This document shows positions 17,819-27,897 of a DNA stretch of 64,000 nt, one piece after another (the stretch's first letter is position 1; each line of letters opens with the position of its first letter). The DNA lies in assembly GCF_000155675.2 (NCBI RefSeq), contig NC_020911.1, forward strand, positions 4,640,501-4,704,500. The letters run 5' to 3'. Position numbers and translations under genes: made by a program. The notes under the pieces are model-generated. The model was not told the DNA's origin and did no database searches. It was given only the letters and a program-made list of their open reading frames with translations. This DNA is from Octadecabacter antarcticus 307 (GTDB taxonomy: Bacteria > Pseudomonadota > Alphaproteobacteria > Rhodobacterales > Rhodobacteraceae).

Positions 17819-19942
17819 ATGAGAATTTTTAAGAATATCAGTTTTATAGTTGCTGCGTTATCCGCAACCTCAGCTGACGCGCAAGACGATTGGCGGGCAA
17901 ATTATACCCTATATGGCACGCCCGGCATAATCGATATGCCGTCTGCCGCAGCACCAGCAGATGCTGAGCTTTCAGCGACCGTTTCGGTCTTTGGTGACAC
18001 ACAGCGTGCGACATTTACGTTTCAGGTACTGCCGCGTTTCACAGGTAGTTTCCGATACTCGTTGATCGATACCTATGACCGCAGTTTCGATGTGCAGTAT
18101 CAAATCGCCAGCGAAGGGGAATATCGCCCCGCTATTGCAGTGGGTTTGCGCGATTTTCTGGGTACTGGCCGCTACAGCAGTGAATACGTCGTCGCGACAA
18201 AAACCCTAAGCCCGAATGTGCGCGCGACCGCTGGTTTGGGTTGGGGGCGTTTGGGCTCCGTGAACGGATTTACCAATCCTCTTGGTTTTATCGATGACGG
18301 GTTTGAAATTCGACCGGACGACAGTATTGATACTGGTGGCACCGTCCTTGCGGGGCAGTTCTTTCGGGGGGACGCTGCGTTTTTTGGCGGCGTCGAATGG
18401 CGCATAAATGATGAATGGGTAGCGTTAGCCGAATATTCGTCGGATAACTATGACCGTGAAACAAGGCTTGTCGGGTTTGACCGCCAATCACCGCTTAACT
18501 TCGGTCTGACGTGGCAGCCTAACAACACTTACCAGCTGGGCGCGTATTACATGTACGGCACAGACATTGGTTTTTCAGCGACATTCATGATTGATCCAAC
18601 ATCGACAAACTTCCCCAGTGGATTGGAAACAGCGCCAATTCCTGTCGCCGTGCGCGGTGCCAGTTTGGCGGCAGCTGCGTCTTGGGACACACCACAGGTA
18701 CAAGCGGCTGGTGTCGCTGCCTTGGGGCCAATTATGGACACGCTTGGCTTCCGCCTGATCGGGGCGGAGATCACGGGCAGCACAATGCGCGTGCGGTATC
18801 AGAATAATGACTACCGTGCCGAAGCTCAGGGTGTCGGGCGGGTCGCACGTTTATTGACGCAGTTTGCCCCCGCAAATGTAGACACCTTTATACTTGAGCC
18901 AACCCGACGAGGCATTGCCCTTTCCGCTGTTACACTGCGCCGCGGTGATCTTGAGGTGCTGGAAAACGCCCCTAATGCCGCAGCATTGTCGTATGCCCGT
19001 GCAGGTTTTAGTGACGCGGCTGGTCCTGCGCCAGCGTTTGGCTGGGATGATCCTACGCCCGCATTCTTGTGGGGCATAGCACCTTACCTCGAATTGTCGC
19101 TGTTCGATGGGAGCGAACCTGTGCGTGGCGACATCGGGATTGAGGCGAGTTTCGAATACGAATTGCGCCCAAATTTGGTGCTGGCTGGTGCCTATCGTCA
19201 ACGGCTTGCGGGCAACCGTAACGAAGTCGGTTCGATTTCAAAATCCACCCTGCCAGATGTGCGTAGAACTGGACAACGATATGGCGCCGAAAGTGGCAAC
19301 GGGATCGAGAACCTATCTTTAACGTGGTACGGGCGACCTGGGCGCAGTCTATATAGCCGATTTTCTGCAGGCTATCTTGAAAGAAATTTTGGTGGGGTTT
19401 CTGGTGAAATCCTGTGGAAGCCTGTCGACCGCCAACTGGCCTTGGGTGCAGAACTGAATTACACGCTTTTGAGGGACTACGATCTTGGTTTCGGATTCCG
19501 TCCGGTGTGTTCTGATCCAGCGTGCACGCTATTATCGGGTGGTGACTACGACGTAGTGACAGGGCATGTTTCGGCCTACTACGATTTTAACAATGGCTTT
19601 GAAGCACAAGTTGACATCGGTCGTTATCTGGCTGGCGATTTGGGCGCGACGTTCAGTCTGGACCGTGAATTTGAAAACGGCTGGAAGGTTGGTGCGTACT
19701 TCAGCTTAACGGATGTGTCGTTTGAGGACTTTGGAGAAGGATCGTTCGACAAGGGGATGCGCATCGAAATTCCTTCTGACTGGTTGTTTGGCAAACCCTC
19801 TCGCAGAACAACAGTAACCAACCTAAGTTCGTTGTCTCGTGATGGCGGCGCGCGGCTGCGGATCGGTGGACGGCTGTATGATGTGGTCGAAGATGGACAC
19901 CGAGGCCAGCTAGCCGAAAACTGGGGGCGGTTCTGGAGATGA
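17819..19942 (+). CDS. yjbH: YjbH-domain outer-membrane exopolysaccharide protein
   Basis: 707 residues. Signal peptide at residues 1-21 (ending SADA), followed by YTLYGTPGIIDMPSA, the typical YjbH start, and a long beta-barrel-like body with the closing LRIGGRLYDVVEDG stretch. YjbH proteins are thought to secrete or assemble an extracellular polysaccharide through the outer membrane. The start ATG at 17819 is chosen because it gives a clean signal peptide; the frame is open for 75 codons further upstream. The stop overlaps the YjbF start (ATGA), so the two are coupled. Confidence 0.88.
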   Translation: MRIFKNISFIVAALSATSADAQDDWRANYTLYGTPGIIDMPSAAAPADAELSATVSVFGDTQRATFTFQVLPRFTGSFRYSLIDTYDRSFDVQYQIASEGEYRPAIAVGLRDFLGTGRYSSEYVVATKTLSPNVRATAGLGWGRLGSVNGFTNPLGFIDDGFEIRPDDSIDTGGTVLAGQFFRGDAAFFGGVEWRINDEWVALAEYSSDNYDRETRLVGFDRQSPLNFGLTWQPNNTYQLGAYYMYGTDIGFSATFMIDPTSTNFPSGLETAPIPVAVRGASLAAAASWDTPQVQAAGVAALGPIMDTLGFRLIGAEITGSTMRVRYQNNDYRAEAQGVGRVARLLTQFAPANVDTFILEPTRRGIALSAVTLRRGDLEVLENAPNAAALSYARAGFSDAAGPAPAFGWDDPTPAFLWGIAPYLELSLFDGSEPVRGDIGIEASFEYELRPNLVLAGAYRQRLAGNRNEVGSISKSTLPDVRRTGQRYGAESGNGIENLSLTWYGRPGRSLYSRFSAGYLERNFGGVSGEILWKPVDRQLALGAELNYTLLRDYDLGFGFRPVCSDPACTLLSGGDYDVVTGHVSAYYDFNNGFEAQVDIGRYLAGDLGATFSLDREFENGWKVGAYFSLTDVSFEDFGEGSFDKGMRIEIPSDWLFGKPSRRTTVTNLSSLSRDGGARLRIGGRLYDVVEDGHRGQLAENWGRFWR

Positions 19943-20601
19943 TTATTTATACATCAAAATTTGTTTTGGTTGCATTGTTGATAGCGACGTCCGCATGTGG
20001 CCCGCTTGAAAAGGGAAACCCCGGCCGTGATTCTATTGCGGCGCTGTCGGATATTGTAACCGGATCAAGTGATGAGACGCAGGCTGGCGCAGATGTCAGC
20101 CTTTCGCGCGCACAGATAGAATCTTATCCCAGTGATCTTATGCTGATAAGCGTAATATCGCGTGACGTTACGGCGTACATTTATCCAGGTGCGGTCAACG
20201 GAGCCAAGGTCACGTGGCTGAGCGCGGACGGGCTGAGCATGACGTTTGATCGCGGGTTTTTAGTTGGGACACGCGGGTTCGGTTTTGATATGATGGGCGC
20301 AGATATTTCAGGTGCGCTTGCGGGGTTGTCAGGTACATCTTCCCACAGTCGTTCGTACGATTTTCTTAATGGTCTCAGTCAGATAGAAAGACTAAGATTT
20401 CAGTGTCAGACTACGCAGGCACGGCGCGAAACGATCGAAATCGTACAAAGAAGTTACACGACGACGGTTTTCGAAGAACGGTGTACAGGGGAATCCGAGT
20501 CCTACACTAATACTTATTGGCAGGACTCCAGCGGTCTGATCCGGCAGTCCCGACAGTGGGTTTCACCAGGGTTAGGCTTTATTGGTTATCAACTTTTGTG
20601 A
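19939..20601 (+). CDS. yjbF: YjbF-family lipoprotein
   Basis: 220 residues. Lipoprotein signal peptide with lipobox LIATSACG (Cys near residue 20) and the conserved YjbF core: DLMLISVISRDVTAYI, WLSADGLSMTFDRGFLVGTRGFG (key residues G and F), MMGADISGAL, and a Cys pair in the C-terminal half. The family is the periplasmic partner of YjbH in exopolysaccharide production. RBS TCTGGAG sits just before the overlapping start. The expected YjbG partner is not seen nearby. Confidence 0.87.
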   Translation: MIIYTSKFVLVALLIATSACGPLEKGNPGRDSIAALSDIVTGSSDETQAGADVSLSRAQIESYPSDLMLISVISRDVTAYIYPGAVNGAKVTWLSADGLSMTFDRGFLVGTRGFGFDMMGADISGALAGLSGTSSHSRSYDFLNGLSQIERLRFQCQTTQARRETIEIVQRSYTTTVFEERCTGESESYTNTYWQDSSGLIRQSRQWVSPGLGFIGYQLL

Positions 20602-20657
20602 ATTGAGCGACAAATTTGCGCAGCTTGCCAAGTTTTCGAAATTTTGCAAATATACCG

Positions 20658-20685
20658 TTGACAAAAATACACTTTTTACTATGTT
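20658..20685 (+). promoter_or_regulatory. candidate sigma-70 promoter for the YjbE-like gene
   Basis: A perfect -35 TTGACA at 20658-20663 is followed after 16 bases by TATGTT as -10. The region is strikingly A/T-rich compared with its surroundings. It lies between yjbF and the small secreted protein gene, so this gene can be expressed apart from yjbHF. Inferred by consensus only. Confidence 0.55.
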
Positions 20686-20713
20686 AAAGAATTTATTTTT
20701 TTGGAGAACTAGT

Positions 20714-20977
20714 ATGAAATTCATTACTATTGTAGCAGCGGCGACCGCTGCTTGTGTATCTACCGCCGCGATTGCTGGTGAATCTAGCGATGCAGGCACG
20801 TCTGACGACGTAATTGCGATTCCACTGCCATTACCAGCAACTGGCTCTGCGCCTCTGCTTGGTTCCTTGGGAGCAGGCCCATTTGTAGCGGGCACTGTAC
20901 TTGTTGGGTTACTTACAGGTTTAGGGTCCAGCGATAAAACTGGTGGTGGATCTGGTGGTGGATCTGGCGGCACCTAA
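20714..20977 (+). CDS. small secreted Ser/Gly-rich protein, YjbE-like
   Basis: 87 residues. Signal peptide ending AAIAG (about residue 22), a short acidic-Ser segment, a central hydrophobic stretch GPFVAGTVLVGLLTGLG, and a C-terminal tail GGGSGGGSGGT. Enterobacterial YjbE, encoded with YjbF, YjbG and YjbH, is likewise a small secreted protein with a Gly/Ser/Thr-rich tail, so the position and composition suggest the same role; the sequence similarity is by composition, not by motif. RBS GGAGA seven bases upstream; own promoter and terminator. Confidence 0.7.
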   Translation: MKFITIVAAATAACVSTAAIAGESSDAGTSDDVIAIPLPLPATGSAPLLGSLGAGPFVAGTVLVGLLTGLGSSDKTGGGSGGGSGGT

Positions 20978-21001
20978 GCCGATCAATAAGACGAGAAGTT
21001 T

Positions 21002-21034
21002 AAAAAAGGCAGTCCTAGCGCCTGCCTTTTTTAA
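21002..21034 (+). terminator. rho-independent terminator after the YjbE-like gene
   Basis: Perfect 11-base stem AAAAAAGGCAG / CTGCCTTTTTT with a nine-base loop (21013-21021), the right arm forming the T tract. The A/T pairs make it usable from either strand, so it can also end the convergent holA transcript region. Confidence 0.85.
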
Positions 21035-21060
21035 TTCTGGGGTGCCGCGTTGCGCTGCCG

Positions 21061-22089
21061 TTAGCCCCGACTACGACCTAACATTGCCAGACGGATAAAC
21101 ATACGTTCCACCAACGCGCGATCCGGTGCCGTATTTGCGGAACGCAGGGTCAGGTCTGCATCGGTGATCGTCCCAAGTGCGCGTTCCAATTTGATCCGAC
21201 CCCACGTGCTGGCCTGACGCACGATCCGGTCACGGCGCGGGCCAAATACAGGCGGACGTAAGCGTCCAATGCCCGCTGAAGGCCCACCTGGATCGGACGC
21301 GACAATGTGCAATTGCCGGAAGTGGTGCATCGCCCCGATGCACAGCGCCACAGGTTGCGTGCCTTGGGCGTATAACCGACTAAGAATCGGGCCAATCTCA
21401 GTCGCTTTGAGGTCCGCTACGACGTTCAAAATATCATCAAGCCCGGCTTCATTGGACAGAGGCGCGCAGGCTTCGACGTCGGTGATAGTCACGCCCGCCG
21501 TTTCACCCGTCATATAAAGACCGAGTTTTTCAATGGTTTGGCGCAGGTCCCCCGGTGCCATTTCGCGCGATAGTGCTGTGATCAAATCCATCGCATCGCG
21601 GTCAATATTGTTAATGTTCGCATCCCGCAGTGCAGTTTCAATTTCGTCGCGCGTGGGCGGGTCGTCATAAATGCCAGCGGCATAGGCCGACGGATGACTT
21701 TCGAACAGTTTACGGAGGGATGACTTTGCGGCCAACTGGCCTGCCGTCACTACAATCTGCGCGTCCCCCGCATTCCAATCTTTCAGCGCAGGGATGATCG
21801 CCTTAGCTGCCACATCGGTGACTTCTTCCACGAAAACCACGCGCGGTCCGGGAAAAAACCCCTGCGCTTTGATTGCATCGCCAAGCAGCGCCGGATCTTT
21901 ACGCAGGTCAGCTCCTGACATCCGTGTCAGCCGCATTTCTTCTTCCCCATTGGGCCCGACAAGCATCTTGATCACGTCTTGCCGTTTCAGCGCAACTCGC
22001 ATCGGGTCGCCACCGTAAATCAGAATACCCGAACCGTTCGGGTCAGGTTTGCGAAAGTAAGATGCGACGTCACGGACAGAAAGTTTCAT
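21061..22089 (-). CDS. holA: DNA polymerase III subunit delta
   Basis: 342 residues. Clamp-loader delta subunit that opens the sliding clamp. Recognisable by GILIYGGDPMRVALKRQDV near residue 20, the delta AAA+ fold without Walker A, FVEEVTDVAAKAIIPAL, and the C-terminal LKATEIGPILSRLYAQGTQPVALCIGAM segment. It starts on the last bases of lptE (ATGA), giving the conserved order leuS, lptE, holA. Confidence 0.93.
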   Translation of the reverse strand: MKLSVRDVASYFRKPDPNGSGILIYGGDPMRVALKRQDVIKMLVGPNGEEEMRLTRMSGADLRKDPALLGDAIKAQGFFPGPRVVFVEEVTDVAAKAIIPALKDWNAGDAQIVVTAGQLAAKSSLRKLFESHPSAYAAGIYDDPPTRDEIETALRDANINNIDRDAMDLITALSREMAPGDLRQTIEKLGLYMTGETAGVTITDVEACAPLSNEAGLDDILNVVADLKATEIGPILSRLYAQGTQPVALCIGAMHHFRQLHIVASDPGGPSAGIGRLRPPVFGPRRDRIVRQASTWGRIKLERALGTITDADLTLRSANTAPDRALVERMFIRLAMLGRSRG

Positions 22090-22586
22090 CGGACCGCGGA
22101 CGCAACAATAATATCTGTGACGATAAGATCGGCCAGCACGATCGCCAAACGGTCACGCGCGTCGACCTGTGCTTCGCGCGTGGCGACCGTAGTGCCAAAT
22201 GCGGAATAGGCCGTGAAAGTCTGCGCGATGCCCGATGCCAGCGGCATGCCATTGCCCGGTTCTGTCAGGGTCCATGTCGCCTTGCCCGGTAGGTTAAAGC
22301 GGTTGATGTCTTGTGCGGAACTGATGACAATTGCCTCCTCTTCAATCTCAAGCTGCACGGTTAGCAAATAATCGCCGCGTTCAACGCGGCCCAATCGGTC
22401 CTCAAGCCGGGTGCGCAGGCGGAAGCCTTCGGGCGTGTCGGGTGCGCGGTAGGCGATGCGGCCGCGCAAACCTTGACCCACGCCATTGGTTCCATAGACA
22501 GGCGTAAACCCGCAGCCAGCCACGAACCCTAAGACGGGCAGGGCCGCAAGACGTGTTAGAAAGGCGCGTCTGTTAGATGACAACAT
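22086..22586 (-). CDS. lptE: LPS-assembly lipoprotein LptE
   Basis: 166 residues from the ATG at 22586, giving [20 protein letters not shown] then lipobox [12 protein letters not shown] (Cys about 25). LptE plugs and stabilises LptD, the outer-membrane LPS inserter. The CGFTPVYG motif is standard for alphaproteobacterial LptE. The start overlaps the leuS 3' end by 14 bases and the stop overlaps holA, so leuS, lptE and holA are one transcript. An upstream in-frame start adds seven residues. Confidence 0.92.
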   Translation of the reverse strand: MLSSNRRAFLTRLAALPVLGFVAGCGFTPVYGTNGVGQGLRGRIAYRAPDTPEGFRLRTRLEDRLGRVERGDYLLTVQLEIEEEAIVISSAQDINRFNLPGKATWTLTEPGNGMPLASGIAQTFTAYSAFGTTVATREAQVDARDRLAIVLADLIVTDIIVASAVR

Positions 22587-25128
22587 TGATGATCCGGCCT
22601 GGCACAACGATCAGCTTTTTGGGCTGTCCGCCGTCCAAAGCCTTAATAACAGCCTCGTCCGTAAGCGCGAGCTTTTCAACCTCTTCCTTGCTCATGTCTT
22701 TCGGCACGACGATTTCTGACCGACGTTTGCCGTTGATCTGAATAGGAAGCGTGACAGTGTCCTCAATCATCATCGATTCAATTGCGATGGGCCAAGGTGC
22801 GTTAGCAATCAGGGCCTCACCACCCAACATCTCCCAGATGTCCTCGGCCAAGTGTGGTGTCATCGGAGACATCAATTGTGCAAGGGTTTTCATCGCTGTG
22901 CGTTTCGCGTCACCGCCCGCCTTGGACTTGGCAATCGCATTCGTAAACCCATACAGTTTCGCGATTGACGCGTTGAAGCCAAAGGATTCCACACCCTGCG
23001 TGACCTCAAAGATCGCTTTGTGCATGTCGCGCAATATGGCTTCGTCTTGGTCGTTGGCAGCGTCGGTGTTTTCAACGATTTCACAGGCGATACGATGGAC
23101 ACGGGACAGGTGTTTGAACGTCGCCTCTGCGCCGGATGCTGTCCATTCGACGTCGCGTTCGGGTGGCGAGTCTGACAGGACGAACCAGCGCGCAGTGTCC
23201 GCACCGTACTTGTCGATAATCGCCACTGGATCGACGACGTTGTTTTTGGATTTTGACATTTTGGCGGATGGGATGATGTCGACTTGTGTGCCATCTTTCA
23301 GGAAGCCGCCACCGTCACGCAAATCTACTGCCTCTGGGTAGTGATAGACGGGACGGCCATCTGCGGTGTCGGTTTTGAAAATCGCATGCGTCACCATCCC
23401 CTGCGTGAACAGCGCGTCGAACGGTTCGATGGCTGACGCAGGCAAGTGGCCTGTCTTGTGCATCGCGCGGGAGAAGAAGCGCGAATACAGCAGGTGCAGG
23501 ATCGCGTGTTCGATGCCGCCGATGTATTGATCTACATTCATCCAATAGGCGGCGTCTTCGGCCTGCGTGGGGGTTAGGGCGTGCGGGGCTGTGAAACGCG
23601 CGAAGTACCAGCTGGAATCCACAAACGTGTCCATCGTGTCGGTTTCGCGCAGAGCGGGCTTTCCGCAGGATGGGCAAGGTGTGTTGCGCCATGTGGGGTG
23701 ACGGTCAAGCGGGTTTCCGGGGATGTCGAAGGTGACGTCGTAGGGTAGCTCAATCGGCAGGTTTTCTTTTTTCTCGGGAACCACACCGCAGGCATCGCAA
23801 TGCACCACTGGAATGGGCGCGCCCCAATACCGTTGGCGCGACAATCCCCAATCGCGCAGGCGGAATTTGGTGACACCCATGCCAACGCCGTTGGCTTCGC
23901 AGAAATCTATCGCCTTGTTTATAGCATCCGCGCCGTTTGTTGTAGGATCCCACGCGAACGGTGCTGTCCAGTGAACCATGTCGGTTTTAGTCGGCACGAA
24001 GGCCTCTGTCAGTTCGGGGTCGCTGTCTTCGGATGGGAGGAACGTCGGGATGATCGGCAGGCCGTATTTCTTGGCGAAATCGAAGTCGCGCTGGTCGTGC
24101 GCAGGGCAGCCAAAAATCGCACCGGTTCCGTAGTCCATCATGATGAAGTTGGCGACGTAGACGGGCAGTTCCCATGATGTATCGAACGGGTGGCGCACGC
24201 GCAGGCCCGTATCGAAACCCATCTTTTCGGCCTTTTCCAAGGCTTCAGCGGTTGTACCACCTTTACGGCATTCAGCGTTAAATGCGGCGAGGCGGGCGTT
24301 ATCCTGTTCCATCTCTTTAGCGAGCGGGTGATCGGGCGAGATTCCGACAAACGACGCACCCATCAACGTGTCAGGACGGGTTGTGTAAACTTCGATCCGG
24401 TCCTGTGCAGCGACGTTTTCGACAAGCGAGAAGGCAAACTGCAACCCGCGCGATTTGCCGATCCAGTTAGCTTGCATCAGTTTGACCTTGGCGGGCCAGT
24501 TATCCAAGCCGTCCAACGCGCCGAGCAATTCATCGGCGTAATCGGAAATCTTGAAAAACCACTGCGTCAGGTCTTTGCGTTCAACCTCAGCCCCAGATCG
24601 CCAGCCTTTACCGTCAATGACCTGTTCGTTGGCCAGTACGGTCATGTCGACGGGGTCCCAGTTTACTGTCGCATTTTTACGATCAATCATGCCGGCGTCC
24701 AACATATCGATGAACAGCGATTGCTGTTGGCCGTAGTATTCAGGATCACAGGTCGCGAACATGCGTGACCAGTCAATACCGAGGCCAAGCGGTTTCATCT
24801 GCGCGACCATGTCGTCGATGTTTTGGTAGGTGTAATCTTTGGGGTGAATGCCGGTTTGCATCGCCGCATTTTCGGCGGGCATCCCGAAGGCATCAAAACC
24901 CATTGGGTGCAGGACATTGTGACCCGTCGCCAGTTTGTAACGCGCAATCACGTCGCCCATGGTGTAGTTGCGCACATGGCCGATGTGAATGCGGCCTGAC
25001 GGATAAGGAAACATTTCAAGCACATAGTATTTTGGCTTGTCGTCGCTGCGCGTGGCCTTGAATGTCTCCGCTTTGTCCCAAGCGGCTTGCCATTTTGCTT
25101 CGATTTCTGACGGGGTGTAGGGAGCCAT
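22573..25128 (-). CDS. leuS: leucyl-tRNA synthetase
   Basis: 851 residues, full length. HIGH motif in [16 protein letters not shown] (about residue 41), editing domain in the middle with the zinc-like segment [12 protein letters not shown], and [12 protein letters not shown] (about residue 620). Charges tRNA-Leu. Upstream lies the DUF3576 gene; a GC-rich hairpin separates them. Co-transcribed with lptE and holA. Confidence 0.97.
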   Translation of the reverse strand: MAPYTPSEIEAKWQAAWDKAETFKATRSDDKPKYYVLEMFPYPSGRIHIGHVRNYTMGDVIARYKLATGHNVLHPMGFDAFGMPAENAAMQTGIHPKDYTYQNIDDMVAQMKPLGLGIDWSRMFATCDPEYYGQQQSLFIDMLDAGMIDRKNATVNWDPVDMTVLANEQVIDGKGWRSGAEVERKDLTQWFFKISDYADELLGALDGLDNWPAKVKLMQANWIGKSRGLQFAFSLVENVAAQDRIEVYTTRPDTLMGASFVGISPDHPLAKEMEQDNARLAAFNAECRKGGTTAEALEKAEKMGFDTGLRVRHPFDTSWELPVYVANFIMMDYGTGAIFGCPAHDQRDFDFAKKYGLPIIPTFLPSEDSDPELTEAFVPTKTDMVHWTAPFAWDPTTNGADAINKAIDFCEANGVGMGVTKFRLRDWGLSRQRYWGAPIPVVHCDACGVVPEKKENLPIELPYDVTFDIPGNPLDRHPTWRNTPCPSCGKPALRETDTMDTFVDSSWYFARFTAPHALTPTQAEDAAYWMNVDQYIGGIEHAILHLLYSRFFSRAMHKTGHLPASAIEPFDALFTQGMVTHAIFKTDTADGRPVYHYPEAVDLRDGGGFLKDGTQVDIIPSAKMSKSKNNVVDPVAIIDKYGADTARWFVLSDSPPERDVEWTASGAEATFKHLSRVHRIACEIVENTDAANDQDEAILRDMHKAIFEVTQGVESFGFNASIAKLYGFTNAIAKSKAGGDAKRTAMKTLAQLMSPMTPHLAEDIWEMLGGEALIANAPWPIAIESMMIEDTVTLPIQINGKRRSEIVVPKDMSKEEVEKLALTDEAVIKALDGGQPKKLIVVPGRIINVVI

Positions 25129-25148
25129 TTATTCGTCCTTGAAAAGCA

Positions 25149-25173
25149 AACGCCGGGTACTGGACCCGGCGTT
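25149..25173 (-). terminator. hairpin between DUF3576 gene and leuS
   Basis: Ten-base perfect stem AACGCCGGGT / ACCCGGCGTT with five-base loop, followed on the minus strand by TTGCTTTTC. Could end the DUF3576 transcript or attenuate read-through into leuS. No T-box-like features are seen. Confidence 0.5.
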
Positions 25174-25215
25174 GAAATACTGTGGGTCTGGGGGCCGTTC
25201 TACAGCACCCAGTTT

Positions 25216-25701
25216 TTATAGAGCGCCGTCCGCGATGCGCAACTGGCGCGCGCGTGATAGAATGGCGTCTTCAATGGCACGGGTTGTTTCCGCAGCGGCT
25301 GGGCCGGAGCGGGTGAGCAGGGCCACATTCAATGATCGCGCATCGAGGGCTGGATCAGTGATGAAGATCGTCGCGCGGTAGCTGCGGCTGCCACCAGGCG
25401 GTGTGCCGTAACCCATGACGATAACACCTGTAAAAGGATCAACAGATTCAATTGGTAAAAAGCTGAGCACATCAAGCGACGCAGCCCAGAGATAGCGGTT
25501 CACAGCGACATTTTCAGCACCACGGGTCCGCGCTGCCTGTTGGGTCGCTGCGTCAACGCCACCCCCACCAAGGCTGCCACCCAAACTGCCGATTGACCCG
25601 AAAGGGTTGCTGCCAAGACTGCCTGATCCGCCACAGGCGGACAGTGTAGCCACGAGGCCAAGCCCAAAGGTCAGGCGAATAAGTTTTGTAAATCCGGTCA
25701 C
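25216..25701 (-). CDS. DUF3576 lipoprotein
   Basis: 161 residues from a GTG at 25701 (MTGFTKLIRLTFGLGLV), with lipobox ATLSACGG; an upstream start adds ten residues. After a Gly/Ser-rich linker (SLGSNPFGSIGSLGGSLGG) comes the conserved DUF3576 domain (NRYLWAASLDVLSFLPIESVDPF). Exported outer-membrane-type lipoprotein of unknown function, often next to leuS-lptE-holA in this group, hinting at envelope assembly. Confidence 0.85.
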   Translation of the reverse strand: MTGFTKLIRLTFGLGLVATLSACGGSGSLGSNPFGSIGSLGGSLGGGGVDAATQQAARTRGAENVAVNRYLWAASLDVLSFLPIESVDPFTGVIVMGYGTPPGGSRSYRATIFITDPALDARSLNVALLTRSGPAAAETTRAIEDAILSRARQLRIADGAL

Positions 25702-25803
25702 GTGTCGATCTTCCCGTCGTTTGCTTAACAAATGTGTAGCGAAGGGGCGCAGATGTCACAAGACCTCTGCGCAACACTGGCCAAGAATAGGGGCCCAACA
25801 AAA

Positions 25804-25832
25804 GGAAAGGGCGGCCCCCGAAGGAACCGCCC
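25804..25832 (-). terminator. porin rho-independent terminator with UUCG loop
   Basis: Minus strand reads GGGCGGTTCC, TTCG, GGGGCCGCCC then TTTCCTTTTG: a ten-pair stem (two G-U pairs) closed by the extra-stable UUCG tetraloop and followed by T-rich sequence. Sits 27 bases after the porin stop. Confidence 0.8.
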
Positions 25833-25858
25833 AAGCCTTAGACTATCAATCGGTTCAA

Positions 25859-27001
25859 TTAGAACGCGAATGTAACTTCAACAGTTGTTCCGTCCTGGTA
25901 ATCACCAGCGCCGACTTCGTCTCCGTCAACGTTGTCTTCGTCCGACGCATAGGACACGAGCAAAGAAGCACCGGAGCCGAGGTCATAAGTACCAGCGACG
26001 TAGAAACGGTTTTCTGTCGAATCTTGGTTCAGAAAACCAGCGTATGCCATCACGCCATTGCCGATGTCATATGAGCCTTCGAGACCCATTTTGGCAGTTC
26101 CTTGGTCGTCTTGGTAGTCGAGGGAAATTGCAAGTGGACCATCAGAGTAGGCAATGTTGATACCCAAGTTGTCGTCGCCGGCAGACTCAGACACGAAGTA
26201 AGCAGTCGCCGTAACTGGGCCAAATGGGTATGCAACTTTGAGACCCAAGGAGTCGGAGTTGTTGTCTTCAGCGTATGCGAGACGAACATCTGCACCACCA
26301 AAGGACGAACCAACAGAAAGGCCAAACACTTCGTTAACCGTGAAGTCACCGTTACCGGTGTAGACTTCATTTGTCTCTTCTTGGTAAGCGATAGCAACGT
26401 TGACATTTCCGAAGTCGGCAGCTGCACCAAACGACAGCTGAGTCAGGTCGTCGAATGCGTTTACGGCATCATCAGCGTCAGCCAAAGCGTACGAAACAGA
26501 AGCCGAAACAGCACCGAATGTTACGTCGCCGCGCAGAACAACTTCGCCGTCAGCTTCGGAGAAGCCATCGGATTCCATGTCGCCAGCAGAAGCCCAGTGT
26601 GTTTCAGCAGCGAACTTTGTGTCGCCGTAGAAGAGACCAGCAGTGTCGGACGTCAGGGACAATGTGTAGTCAAAGCCGTTCTCGGTACCGTCTGTGGACG
26701 AATCGCCAAGGTTGTCCAAGTTCAAGGACGCTGCAGCTGTTAGACCGTTGTCGAGTTCAGTAGAGAAACCAGCTACAATGTCGAGGTCGCCATAAAAACC
26801 TTCCTCGTCATCGTCACCAACAACAGCTGCAACTGCAGGGGGACCAACAATGGCTGCAGCATCAGAGAAGCCAGAAGCCGAGTTGCCGACATTGTCGGAA
26901 GTGTTATAGCCCAATTTTGCGGAGCCAGTGAAAGTTACATCAGCGAAAGCGGCGCCAGAAAAGGCGACGAGTGCTGTGGAGGCAAGTAGGATTTTTTTCA
27001 T
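25859..27001 (-). CDS. outer-membrane porin
   Basis: 380 residues. Signal peptide MKKILLASTALVAFSGAAFA, then a beta-barrel with alternating pattern, acidic loops and the C-terminal VEVTFAF ending in Phe as outer-membrane barrels do. Matches the general diffusion porins of Rhodobacteraceae (16-stranded type). The start ATG at 27001 has GAGGAAA upstream; a longer frame of 48 extra codons lacks support. GC is slightly lower and codons look biased for high expression. Strong terminator follows. Confidence 0.92.
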   Translation of the reverse strand: MKKILLASTALVAFSGAAFADVTFTGSAKLGYNTSDNVGNSASGFSDAAAIVGPPAVAAVVGDDDEEGFYGDLDIVAGFSTELDNGLTAAASLNLDNLGDSSTDGTENGFDYTLSLTSDTAGLFYGDTKFAAETHWASAGDMESDGFSEADGEVVLRGDVTFGAVSASVSYALADADDAVNAFDDLTQLSFGAAADFGNVNVAIAYQEETNEVYTGNGDFTVNEVFGLSVGSSFGGADVRLAYAEDNNSDSLGLKVAYPFGPVTATAYFVSESAGDDNLGINIAYSDGPLAISLDYQDDQGTAKMGLEGSYDIGNGVMAYAGFLNQDSTENRFYVAGTYDLGSGASLLVSYASDEDNVDGDEVGAGDYQDGTTVEVTFAF

Positions 27002-27235
27002 TTGATATTTCCTCGTGTTTGCATTCTTTGCGAATGCCAGTTCAACTAGCATTGATGTGTGTTTGCCCCCAAAGCCCCACACACTCAAGGTAATTGCCCG
27101 CTGATTTTGGACCTGACTTAAAAATGATGCAGACGGGACACACACCTATTTTAGGCATTCGGGCCGTGGCAGTTGGTATATAAAAGGCTAAATAGCAATG
27201 CAAAACAAATCACGCCACATAATCAGGAGGTTGCC

Positions 27236-27889
27236 ATGTCCCTGCAAGAAATCATCAAACGCATTGAAGCTGCAGAAGCGAAGGCAGGGCGCAGCGTTGG
27301 GTCCACCAAACTGATTGCCGTGTCTAAAGTACAGCCTAACAAACTGGTTCAAACGATTCTTGAACAAGGTCACCGCACATTCGGTGAGAATCGCGTACAA
27401 GAAGCTGCAGTCAAGTGGCCAGCGTTCCGCGAACAGTTCGATGGGATTGATCTGCACATCATCGGACCGCTGCAAACCAACAAGGCACGCGCGGCAATGG
27501 AACTGGCGCAGGCTATTCAAACGTTGGACCGCATCAAGCTGGCCCGCACGTTCGCGCGCTTGGCACAAGAGATGGGCGCGTGTCCCGACATCTATATACA
27601 AGTCAACACCGGCGCGGAGCCGCAGAAGGCCGGCGTACTGCCAGATGACGCGGATGCCTTTATCAAGGAGGCTGTGGCGTTGGACCTGCCAGTGGCTGGA
27701 TTGATGTGCATCCCACCGGCTGATGAAGAGCCATCACTGCATTTTGCATTGCTCGGTGAAATTGCGGCGCGCAATGGGTTGAATGGCCTGTCGATGGGAA
27801 TGTCGGGCGATTTTGAAACTGCTGTGGCGCATGGTGCGACGCTTGTGCGGGTCGGATCGGCGATTTTTGGGAGCCGCGTCCCAAACTAA
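27236..27889 (+). CDS. YggS-family pyridoxal phosphate homeostasis protein
   Basis: 217 residues. Single-domain PLP-binding TIM barrel. The PLP lysine lies in KLIAVSKVQP (about residue 30); GENRVQEA and HIIGPLQTNKA are family signatures, and LSMGMSGDFETAVAHGATLVRVGSAIFG is the phosphate-binding end. Controls PLP levels. Perfect AGGAGG six bases before the ATG. Convergent with the L,D-transpeptidase gene. Confidence 0.95.
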   Translation: MSLQEIIKRIEAAEAKAGRSVGSTKLIAVSKVQPNKLVQTILEQGHRTFGENRVQEAAVKWPAFREQFDGIDLHIIGPLQTNKARAAMELAQAIQTLDRIKLARTFARLAQEMGACPDIYIQVNTGAEPQKAGVLPDDADAFIKEAVALDLPVAGLMCIPPADEEPSLHFALLGEIAARNGLNGLSMGMSGDFETAVAHGATLVRVGSAIFGSRVPN

Positions 27890-27897
27890 GGCCCAGC

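Noticed and set aside
20941..20973. GGTGGTGGATCT tandem repeats as a DNA repeat element
   Set aside because: They encode the Gly/Ser tail of the small secreted protein.
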